A DNA stretch of 6,593 nucleotides. Source: Opitutia bacterium (lineage in GTDB: Bacteria; Verrucomicrobiota; Verrucomicrobiia; Opitutales; Opitutaceae). Position numbers and translations under genes: made by a program. Below the pieces are notes generated by a model. It saw nothing but the letters and a program-made list of their open reading frames with translations. It searched no databases and had not been told where the DNA came from. The stretch lies in assembly GCA_003157575.1 (NCBI GenBank), contig PMKA01000520.1, forward strand, positions 7,018-13,610, written 5' to 3'. Of this stretch, positions 1 to 5,652 are shown one piece after another. The first letter of the stretch is position 1. The number at the start of each line of letters is the position of its first letter.

Positions 1-18
1 GCCGTTCCCAACATAGAA

Positions 19-50
19 TGTAGGCCTGGCGGGGACCGCCGGCTCTACAC
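19..50. repeat. REP-like imperfect palindrome
   Basis: The left arm TGTAGGCCTGGCGG and the reverse complement of the right arm CCGCCGGCTCTACA agree at 11 of 14 positions, around a short central GGGA. The TGTAG...CTACA ends with a CGG/CCG-rich core resemble the short intergenic palindromes that occur in many copies in GC-rich genomes. Only one copy is in this window, so the repeat status is inference; it could also be an ordinary hairpin or terminator of a gene to the left. Confidence 0.4.
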
Positions 51-130
51 TCCGATTTGTGCCGGAAAGATGGGCGAGTCAGGCGACGGGCCGTAGGTGT
101 CTCCGGTATCGGGAATATTCAACCCGGAAT

Positions 131-195
131 CCGCAGTTGCGGCCTCTGTTCTGCGTGGCCGCGAGCGTGACGAGTGGATCTCGCCGCAACTGCGG
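131..195. repeat. Nested inverted-repeat cluster
   Basis: CCGCAGTTGCGG (131-142) and CCGCAACTGCGG (184-195) are exact 12-base reverse complements 41 bases apart. Two further perfect inverted pairs lie within or overlap this interval: GCGGCC (139-144) with GGCCGC (157-162), and GCGAG (161-165) with CTCGC (180-184). The second continues directly into the outer 12-bp stem, so 161-165 plus 131-142 can pair with 180-195 almost continuously on one side. The element could be a structured RNA, a protein-binding site or remnant of a repeat. No coding frame explains it. Confidence 0.45.
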
Positions 196-266
196 AATCT
201 TGGATCAAGCTACTTCCGCCGTTTCGGGATGACCTTTTTCTCTCCAAAATGGCGAACGCCGTTTGT

Positions 267-300
267 AAGGAACCTGTCGACGAAGTCTGGCAGGCTCCTT
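267..300 (-). terminator. Hairpin directly after the Upp-like gene
   Basis: Read on the minus strand, AAGGAGCCTG pairs with CAGGTTCCTT as a 10-bp stem with one G-U pair and a 14-base loop. It begins at the base right after the TGA stop (301-303). The wobble falls on the right side for minus-strand RNA. There is no long U-tract after it, so termination may be inefficient or factor-assisted; the position is the main support. Confidence 0.55.
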
Positions 301-1035
301 TCAGCCGTAGAGCCGCTTGCCGAAATCCGACAGGCCGAGGAATGGATTACGTCTTGGATCCGGTTCGGAAATGACCGCACTGGTCCAGATATTCAACGAG
401 GGGTGTGTCCGGAGTATTCGGCCCAGACCATCGGCGCTGGTCAGGAAACAGAGCAGGGTGACATCCTTCGCGCCCGAACCGCTGAGAAGATCGAGTGCAA
501 GGCCTGTCAAGGCCCCGGTGGTGACCACCGGGTTGAAAATGATCACCCGGGCTTCGGCAAGAGCCGGCGCGTTGACGAGATGCAGGCGCGGCTCGTGATG
601 CTGGCTGTTGGCGGGCCGCGGAAAATTGACGAGCCCCACCGACACGTCGGGGATGAAATCTGCGGCTTGGTGGACCAGACCAAGGCACGGACTGGAGAGG
701 GAAAGAAGGACCATGCGTTTGAGGACGGGTCGCGTCGATCCGGCGGACAGAGCGGCGGTCTCAGCTGCCTTGTCCAGAAGCAAGGTGCGCGTCGATTCCA
801 TGGCGAGCAGAACAAGCAGCTGGCTGCAGAAGGCGCGGAACTCGTCGGGCGGTGTCATCGGATCGCTCAACGCAGCGAGCGCGTTCCGGGCGATCGGATG
901 GGAGACAAGGTTGACTCGTCCCGGGGCGGCCGGAACCGGGGATGGCAACACTCCCGCACTGAGTCCGGAAGAAGAATCCTTCTTTTTGGGATCAGGCTGG
1001 ATGCTCCGGCGTTTCCTGGACAATGATGGGATCAC
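301..1035 (-). CDS. Divergent uracil phosphoribosyltransferase (Upp) family protein
   Basis: The 244-residue product aligns by eye over its whole core with bacterial UPRTases (about 208 aa), which make UMP from uracil and PRPP in pyrimidine salvage in the cytosol. Visible family landmarks are the HP near the N terminus (46-47), the EFR...LLAMESTR stretch (65-83), NPVVTTGAL at 168-176 where Upp has DPMLATGGS, ALDLLSGSGAKDVTLLCFL (180-198), THPSLNIWTSA (210-220) and a C-terminal GLSDFGKRLYG where Upp has GLGDAGDRLFG. Several active-site positions differ: the PRPP-loop Asp is Asn168, the invariant Arg of Upp's ILRAGL is lost (SLSSPCLGL, 112-120), and the second Asp of the uracil site is Lys240. 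The enzyme may therefore be inactive or altered. The GTG start at 1035 gives about 40 extra N-terminal residues; an in-frame GTG at 951 (codon 29) would give a length closer to the family. No clear Shine-Dalgarno precedes either. A 309-aa plus-strand frame at 97-1026 is the antisense shadow. Confidence 0.8.
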   Translation of the reverse strand: MIPSLSRKRRSIQPDPKKKDSSSGLSAGVLPSPVPAAPGRVNLVSHPIARNALAALSDPMTPPDEFRAFCSQLLVLLAMESTRTLLLDKAAETAALSAGSTRPVLKRMVLLSLSSPCLGLVHQAADFIPDVSVGLVNFPRPANSQHHEPRLHLVNAPALAEARVIIFNPVVTTGALTGLALDLLSGSGAKDVTLLCFLTSADGLGRILRTHPSLNIWTSAVISEPDPRRNPFLGLSDFGKRLYG

Positions 1036-1478
1036 CGCGATGAGATGGTGGTTCAGCAGAGGCAGACCCGACCGCCCGGTGTCATGCCATGGCGGCCATG
1101 TGCATCGGAAAGCCAGTCGTTCCGGATGGAAAGTGGGTCCTCCGGCTCGGGCGCGTCAAGAGGCAGGTGCCGTGGGGAGGGAGATTTAACACGTGTGTCG
1201 GATGCCCGTGACCACCGCGTAACGAACGGGACGATTCGTCTTTTGCGGTGCTCCGTCGGTGGGGCGCGTTTTGTTCCCCGCCAATCCGGCGGACATGAGC
1301 TCCGCGTCACGGCAGGTCGAAAGACGCGGAGCCGCCGAATTGGGGCGCGGGAAGGCTGATGTGTGCCGGGCTGGTTACGGATTTGCTCCGGGATGGTGAA
1401 TTCGGCGTTCGTGGACCAGCGCTGGCTTGACCCGGGCAAAGCGCCCTAAAGACAGTGCGGCCTGTGTTTCGAAGGAAA
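1036..1478. other. Divergent intergenic spacer without a convincing gene
   Basis: This 443-base spacer separates the minus-strand Upp-like gene from the plus-strand LolA-like gene, so it should hold both promoters. I cannot name a confident -35/-10 pair on either strand. Visible items are the 8-bp palindrome ACACGTGT (1189-1196), a small CCGCC/GGCGG hairpin (1278-1292) and the large hairpin at 1283-1341. A weak sigma-54-like GG-N10-GC arrangement lies at 1424-1437 (TGGC...GCA, without the usual TT). Two short plus-strand frames, 1089-1211 (40 codons) and 1359-1430 (23 codons, with GGAAGG upstream), have no recognisable product. Confidence 0.5.
1283..1341. other. Long bulged hairpin upstream of the LolA-like gene
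   Basis: GCTCCGCGTC (1299-1308) and GACGCGGAGC (1323-1332) form a perfect 10-bp stem around a 14-base loop. After a 7-base bulge on the left arm (1292-1298), the pairing resumes with CGGCG (1287-1291) and CGCCG (1333-1337), then AAT (1283-1285) with ATT (1339-1341) after one mismatch. The loop side also offers GTC-GAAA-GAC (1316-1325), a GAAA tetraloop as an alternative fold. Its end is 137 bases before the downstream ATG. It may be a structured leader, a terminator of an unseen transcript, or a DNA hairpin. Confidence 0.5.
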
Positions 1479-2771
1479 ATGCGAACGAAGCCAATATCCG
1501 CAATGGTCCTGGTGGCCGCCCTTTCGGCGGGGGGATGGGCTGCGGACGGCATTGAGCCCGAGGCCGGACAGCCTTCGGGACCCTCATATTTTGAAAAGTC
1601 CGGGGCTTCAAGCGCGGCCGAGGGCCGCCTCGCGCGCGTGACAGGCTGGATCCGCGAACGCGCGCCTGCCTGCCCGCCCGATGCCATGGTCTCGGCGGCG
1701 CAGAAATTCCTGGAGGAGCTGCACGAACTCCATCCGGATCAGGAGGACCGCCTCCTCTCGGAGGATTTTCCGGCGCGGGATGTCGAACCGGCTCTTTGCC
1801 GGCAGATCGCCGCGCAGCTCAAGGGGCCGCAATGGGCGGCGCTGCGCGAGGAGCTTGCGCGCCGCAGGGTGGAGGGCATCCTTGTGCGGGAAGGCTCCGC
1901 AGGAACGTCTTCAGCCGCGGAAGCCGCCGGTCTCATTGAGAAAATCAAGGGTGCATCCGGCGTCCAGTTCCGGCGTCTGCTCGAAGGGCGGATGGAAGAA
2001 GACGACCTGGCGCGGTTGCTCAAGAAGACCCGGGCCGGCGATTCCGCCCGCAAGGCGCCGGTGTCTGAACAGGCCAGGGTGCTGACGGCGGCGGACATTG
2101 TCTCCGAGTTCTCGCGCCGCAACCAGAACGGCGCGGCACTGCAGCGGTGGCGGGCCTACACCGTTGAGGCCAGGCTGAAGACTTCGTCGGGACAGGAACA
2201 ACGCCTCCTGCTGTTCAGGATGCGACCCGATCAGTTCCGGCTGGCGGTGGTGGAAGACGGGAGCACACGGCTGGTCGTGGCTGGAGACGGCAGGGAATAC
2301 TGGCAACAGGTTCCAGGCCGACCGCCTGAGATCCTGACCAGGGAGAGGATTGGGACGCGACGTTACATGGGCGAGTTCATCAATCCGTTGTTTTCCGAGG
2401 AAGGTTTTGCCTTCGAGCGGCTGGCCGACGGTGCTTCAGGCGCGCAGAAGGTGTATCGGATCGCGGTGCGCCGTGCTGACGGATCGACGTACGTATCCCA
2501 GATCGACATGGACGGCTTTTTTGAGACAGGCCGTGAGGAAGGCGGCAGAAGCACACGGTATTCGGATTTCCGACAGATCGCCGGGGTGACGTTCGCCTTC
2601 CGCGAGGAGGCGACCGACAGCGAGGGCCGCAAGGGCACGCTCGAGTTGATCCGGGTGACTCCCAATCCCGGCTTGATCCAGGACTTCTTCAAGCCGGAAG
2701 CCCAGGGCGGGCAGAGTTATTTCGCCGTTGAGCAGCTTATGACTCGGCGAAACGAAACCGAGACCAAATGA
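1479..2771 (+). CDS. Exported protein with LolA-like C-terminal domain
   Basis: The product is 430 residues from the chosen ATG. It opens with a Sec signal peptide (basic MRTK, hydrophobic core, cleavage near GWA-AD at about residue 21), so it is probably periplasmic. Residues about 30-195 are charged and helical without a recognised domain. From about residue 200 the pattern changes to alternating beta strands of the type seen in LolA/LolB-like lipid-handling folds: RWRAYTVEARLK, LLLFRMRPDQFRLAV, TRLVVAGDGREYWQQV, KVYRIAVRRADGSTYVSQIDMDGFFETG, GVTFAFREEATDSEG. This fold match is by pattern only, and a lipoprotein-carrier role is inference. GTG at 1455 would add eight residues ahead of the signal peptide; I prefer ATG 1479 because it fits the signal peptide and has GAAGGA (1471-1476) just upstream, though the two-base spacing is short. 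The stop overlaps the next ATG as ATGA, so the two genes are very likely translated together. Confidence 0.8.
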   Translation: MRTKPISAMVLVAALSAGGWAADGIEPEAGQPSGPSYFEKSGASSAAEGRLARVTGWIRERAPACPPDAMVSAAQKFLEELHELHPDQEDRLLSEDFPARDVEPALCRQIAAQLKGPQWAALREELARRRVEGILVREGSAGTSSAAEAAGLIEKIKGASGVQFRRLLEGRMEEDDLARLLKKTRAGDSARKAPVSEQARVLTAADIVSEFSRRNQNGAALQRWRAYTVEARLKTSSGQEQRLLLFRMRPDQFRLAVVEDGSTRLVVAGDGREYWQQVPGRPPEILTRERIGTRRYMGEFINPLFSEEGFAFERLADGASGAQKVYRIAVRRADGSTYVSQIDMDGFFETGREEGGRSTRYSDFRQIAGVTFAFREEATDSEGRKGTLELIRVTPNPGLIQDFFKPEAQGGQSYFAVEQLMTRRNETETK

Positions 2772-4120
2772 CGACACGTACTCCATCCTTGCGGAGGTTC
2801 AGCGGGCGCCGGCTGGCGGTCACTGCTGCGGCATGGCTTTTGGGCCTGTACGTCTTGCTCGTCGTGGTCGGATTCTCATGGCTGCATCATTCGCTGAAAA
2901 ATGGCGGCATCGGACCGCTCGATGTGGCGTTCATCCGCTGGCACAAGGTCCGGCAGGCGATGGCCGTCGAACAGTTTGCCGCGGGGAGGGCGGCGAGGGA
3001 GGCGGGAAACACACAGGCCGCCTACCTCGCCTTCGTTTCCGGGATACGCAACGATCCCGACAATGTTGAGGGGCGTCTTGATGCCGCCCGCTTCCTCGGC
3101 GCGGCCGGCGCGGTGAAGCTGGAGACGAATGTGTTGGAAGACGGATTGCGGCGTGCGCCCGATGACCGGCGGTTGATCGAGGAGACCTTTGCGTTGTTGA
3201 CCGCATCGGGACTCGATCGTCACGCGCTCGATCTTATCCATCGACAATACGCCGCGGGGCTTGCCGGTCCGAACGGCCTGCTTGTCCGGCGGTTCGAAGT
3301 CCTTGCCACGCTTAACTCCGGCGGCGGGGCGTCAGCGAAGACGCTGCTCGACGGATACCCTGACCTGAGGAAGGACGAGGACTCGGCACCGGTGGTGGCG
3401 CGGGTGCTTTGGGAAACGAAGGAACGGTTGCCGGCGGTGGATCTGCTTTCAACCTTCCTTAAGCTCCATGATGGAGCGTTCATCTTGTTTGCCAGGCTCG
3501 CAGAGTGGCAGATTGCGTGCGGTCTCGCAGATGATGCGGTGCATACGGCGGAACGGGCATGTGCGAAATCCCCGGGCGATTTTCCGCCCCGGGTGCTACA
3601 TATCGAGATGACCGCAGCCGCGCGGGGAGTTGGAGCATCCCCGTGGCAACAGGCCATCGAATCTTATCTGAAAGACTTCGGCGACCGTCCTGAAGCGATA
3701 ACGATGCTGGCCGGCCTCGCTGGCGAGAAAGGGTGGACCGGCCTGGCCCGCGTGCTTTACGACGTGAGCGCGAATCGTCAGCAGAACCTCGGAGCACTGG
3801 CCCTGGCTTACTCTGGTGCGTTGGCGTCCAATGCGCAGTACGGCGATGCGGCCAGGGTTCTGTCGGATGTTGAGGCTCAGGTGGAGGACGGGAATCCGGC
3901 CCTTCTCCGCCTTCTCCGCCAGCGGCAGATCGAGGTGGCGGCAGCGCGGGGAGATCACGATGCTGCGCGGGAATATGCCCGGCGGCTGGCTGCGACGCTG
4001 CAAAAGGACCCGGATGGGATGGAGGTCGTTCGCCGGCGGTTTGAACTGGAGAAGATTCCCGAGGCGGTGGCCGAGCTGGCGGCGGCTTCCGGGATGCAAA
4101 AGGCTCCGGCTGCGAAATAG
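2768..4120 (+). CDS. Membrane-anchored TPR-repeat protein
   Basis: The 450-residue product has a basic N terminus (RRFSGRR), one strong transmembrane segment at about 16-39, and then an almost wholly helical body. Its basic start and following segment suggest an inner-membrane anchor with the body in the periplasm. TPR-like helix pairs are visible at about 68-101 (EQFAAGRAAREAGNTQAAYLAF...NDPDN), 102-135, 237-271 (ARLAEWQIACGLADDAVHTAERACAKSPGD), 342-372 and 379-417 (ARGDHDAAREYARRLAA...DPD). TPR arrays usually act as protein-binding scaffolds; no catalytic motif is visible. The ATG lies inside the ATGA overlap with the LolA-like gene, which indicates translational coupling and suggests the two products work in one envelope process. 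The specific partner is unknown. It is much shorter than the PEP-CTERM-system TPR lipoprotein PrsT, so I do not call it that. Confidence 0.8.
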   Translation: MTTRTPSLRRFSGRRLAVTAAAWLLGLYVLLVVVGFSWLHHSLKNGGIGPLDVAFIRWHKVRQAMAVEQFAAGRAAREAGNTQAAYLAFVSGIRNDPDNVEGRLDAARFLGAAGAVKLETNVLEDGLRRAPDDRRLIEETFALLTASGLDRHALDLIHRQYAAGLAGPNGLLVRRFEVLATLNSGGGASAKTLLDGYPDLRKDEDSAPVVARVLWETKERLPAVDLLSTFLKLHDGAFILFARLAEWQIACGLADDAVHTAERACAKSPGDFPPRVLHIEMTAAARGVGASPWQQAIESYLKDFGDRPEAITMLAGLAGEKGWTGLARVLYDVSANRQQNLGALALAYSGALASNAQYGDAARVLSDVEAQVEDGNPALLRLLRQRQIEVAAARGDHDAAREYARRLAATLQKDPDGMEVVRRRFELEKIPEAVAELAAASGMQKAPAAK

Positions 4121-4148
4121 GGCGCCTCCGCGGGGAGAGGAACCTGCA

Positions 4149-4174
4149 CGGTCGCCGCGGGCAGGCGGCGGCCG
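4149..4174 (+). terminator. GC-rich hairpin closing the LolA-like/TPR operon
   Basis: CGGTCGCCGC (4149-4158) pairs with GCGGCGGCCG (4165-4174) as a 10-bp stem with one U-G pair and a 6-base loop, starting 28 bases after the TPR gene stop. The wobble is compatible with plus-strand RNA. There is no U-tract after it, only GGCGCGTT, so intrinsic termination is not assured. Its place between a stop codon and a new regulatory site supports an operon boundary here. Confidence 0.5.
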
Positions 4175-4180
4175 GGCGCG

Positions 4181-4202
4181 TTGTCACACATCTGTCACAC
4201 GG
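4181..4202 (+). promoter_or_regulatory. Pho box (PhoB-type binding site)
   Basis: TTGTCACACAT (4181-4191) is followed without gap by CTGTCACACGG (4192-4202): two 11-bp direct repeats, each a CTGTCAC-like 7-mer plus a 4-base spacer. This is the known architecture of a PhoB site (consensus CTGTCAT-N4 repeated). A weak -10 candidate, AATGTT (4213-4218), sits 10 bases after the box, which is the usual distance for a promoter where the box replaces the -35. The next gene encodes a PstS-like protein, the classic Pho-regulon member, which makes chance agreement less likely. It has not been shown to bind any regulator. Confidence 0.65.
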
Positions 4203-4355
4203 CTTGGCGCCGAATGTTTTCCGGAGCGTCACTTGATCTTCCACGTCGCGCCACACGGTGCAGGTAGCTTCGGCCCAAGTCCGATACGCACGTTCCCATA
4301 CTCCACTTGGTGCATGTCGGACCAATCATAGCAAAACGCAAAACCTGTAGTAAAA
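4203..4355 (+). other. Long leader of the PstS-like gene
   Basis: If transcription starts shortly after the weak -10 at 4213-4218, the mRNA leader would be about 130 bases, longer than a simple Pho promoter needs. It holds a wide inverted repeat CCAAGT (4275-4280) with ACTTGG (4305-4310) and ends in an A-rich stretch (AGTAAAA) right before the ATG, with no Shine-Dalgarno sequence. A second promoter closer to the gene is possible, but I find no good match. Confidence 0.3.
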
Positions 4356-5603
4356 ATGAAATCACTCAAACTAATCTCGGCGGGCATGCTCGCCGCCGCC
4401 TGCATCTCTTCCGCGGCCGCGGCGGATCTCGGGACAGTGTATGTCACCGGGTCGTCCGCGTACCGGGCTGCGACCATCAGTTCCATCCAGGCTCTATACA
4501 CTGCCTCGACGCTCCAGACCGGATGCGTCGGCGCTTCCCTGAGCGGCTCAACCTACGCGATCTTCAAGGGCGCGCTGGCTTCGACGGGGGACACGGTCAC
4601 CATCGTGACGGACTTCACGGGTTCGGCATCCGGTGTTCAGGCGGTCGTCCAGACCACCACGGGCGGGTTGACGACCGGAGCAGCGAATGTTCCCACGGTC
4701 GCGTTCATCGATCCCTCGACGTCGCTGGCTGCCGCACCGAGCGCGGCGACCGGCCTTACGCTCGGAACGTATACGCATGCCGCAGGTATCGCGTTGTCCG
4801 ATGTGAATTATTACCTGACTCCCTTCACGCGTCCGACCGACCTGACCCCGAACGAAGCCGCTTCCTCCCCCGTCGGCGTGATTCCGTTCTTCTGGGTGAA
4901 GAACAACGGGGCGAGCAGCTCCATCACAAATATCACGAATCAGATCGCCAAGGGCCTCGCTGCAGGCGGCCTTCCGCTTTCCTTCTTCAGCGGCACCAGC
5001 ACGGACACGACGACGGTCCGGATCGTTGGACGCAATGGCGACTCCGGCACCCGTTTGACGGCCTATGAAGAGGCGGGCTATGGCGCGCTCACATCCCCAA
5101 CCCAATACCTTCCCTCCGGGGCCAGCGCCGGCAGCAACGGAGTCGGGCAGTCGGCAGGTTCGGGTGACATCACGAGCTTCAGCAAGTGGCCGGTGGAGAC
5201 GATCAACGGCATCTCGTTCTCGCTTGGCCAAGGTGGTTTCGCCAGCGGCGGCACACTCGCGACGGTGGCGACCCGCACATCGAGCGCCGGCCCGATCGTC
5301 ACTTATCTTGGGAAAAGCGATGCAAAGACGGCGGTCGCCGGCGGAGCCACGGTACTTTCCTACAACGGCGTGACGCCGGAAGCGCCCAGCAGCAGTTCCT
5401 TCCCCTCAATCACCTCCGGGAAATACAGCTTCTGGTCGTATGAGCACCTGTACTACAACGACCAGAGCGCGGGGACTGCGGCGATCGCCGAGGCGCTTGC
5501 TACCGAGATCCAGACACCGGCGGAGGCGCAGCTTTCGGGCATCGACATCAATTCGATGAATGTGAACCGCGGAGCCGAGGGCCAGGTGATTGTTCCCAAC
5601 TGA
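4356..5603 (+). CDS. Secreted PstS-like substrate-binding protein
   Basis: The 415-residue product has a Sec signal peptide (MKSLK start, cleavage after the AAAA run near residue 22-23). The mature part follows the order of a PstS-type periplasmic phosphate-binding protein: VYVTGSSAYRAA at 28-39 (PstS has G-A-T-F near its first strand), GSASGVQAV at 89-97 (PstS S-G-x-G helix start), VGVIPFFWVKNN at 173-184, GRNGDSGTRLTAYEE at 225-239, and KYSFWSYEHLYY at 356-367. R226, S230, G231 and T232 fall where E. coli PstS has the phosphate contacts R135, S139, G140 and T141. It is longer than typical PstS (about 320-350 aa) and rich in Ser, Thr, Ala and Gly. No pstC, pstA or pstB gene follows, so it may be a scavenging or sensing paralogue rather than a transporter subunit. 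The Pho box lies 153 bases upstream. The start lacks a Shine-Dalgarno sequence but fits the signal peptide exactly. The ligand is inferred. Confidence 0.8.
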   Translation: MKSLKLISAGMLAAACISSAAAADLGTVYVTGSSAYRAATISSIQALYTASTLQTGCVGASLSGSTYAIFKGALASTGDTVTIVTDFTGSASGVQAVVQTTTGGLTTGAANVPTVAFIDPSTSLAAAPSAATGLTLGTYTHAAGIALSDVNYYLTPFTRPTDLTPNEAASSPVGVIPFFWVKNNGASSSITNITNQIAKGLAAGGLPLSFFSGTSTDTTTVRIVGRNGDSGTRLTAYEEAGYGALTSPTQYLPSGASAGSNGVGQSAGSGDITSFSKWPVETINGISFSLGQGGFASGGTLATVATRTSSAGPIVTYLGKSDAKTAVAGGATVLSYNGVTPEAPSSSSFPSITSGKYSFWSYEHLYYNDQSAGTAAIAEALATEIQTPAEAQLSGIDINSMNVNRGAEGQVIVPN

Positions 5604-5652
5604 ACAACCAGCTGAGACAGATATCAATTCAACAGAATAACGGACTAGAACT

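Larger units (their letters stand above)
1..300. other. Gene-free left flank, rich in inverted repeats
   Basis: I see no convincing coding region here. A plus-strand frame is open from base 1 to a TAG at 94-96 (31 codons), but it runs straight through the palindrome at 19-50, so it is more likely repeat-derived than the end of a real gene. The stretch lies downstream of the minus-strand Upp-like gene. It holds the palindrome (19-50), the nested inverted repeats (131-195) and the terminator-like hairpin (267-300), each listed separately. Confidence 0.5.

Noticed and set aside
97..1026. Long plus-strand open frame (309 codons)
   Set aside because: It lies almost fully antisense to the Upp-like gene, which shows family motifs along its whole length; the plus-strand product has no recognisable pattern.
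1089..1211. Forty-codon plus-strand frame with a CVGC end
   Set aside because: It has reasonable third-position GC and Met codons at 1089 and 1098, but no ribosome site or known family; it may be real but cannot be supported.
1359..1430. Twenty-three-codon frame preceded by GGAAGG, a possible leader peptide
   Set aside because: The ribosome site spacing is fair, but there is no attenuator-like structure after it and no residue bias that would suggest attenuation.
1423..1438. Sigma-54-like promoter (TGGC, GG-N10-GC) before the LolA-like gene
   Set aside because: The -12 element lacks TT and such spacing is common by chance in GC-rich DNA.
1427..1452. TTGACC with TAAAGA as a sigma-70 promoter
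   Set aside because: The spacer is only 14 bases, too short for a normal sigma-70 promoter.
3480..4325. Long minus-strand open frame (281 codons) over the TPR gene end
   Set aside because: Its product is Pro/Arg/Ser-rich as expected of an antisense shadow, it covers the Pho box and the hairpin, and the plus strand has clear TPR repeats.
4366..4403. Lipoprotein signal (Cys16) in the PstS-like protein
   Set aside because: The residues before the Cys (LAAAC) place Leu at -4 instead of -3, and a good AAA-AD signal peptidase I site follows.
4307..5231. Overlapping open frames on both strands over the PstS-like gene (4307-5068 plus, 4548-5231 minus)
   Set aside because: Arg/His/Gly-rich composition is typical of shifted frames in GC-rich DNA; the 4356 frame has a signal peptide and PstS-like motifs.
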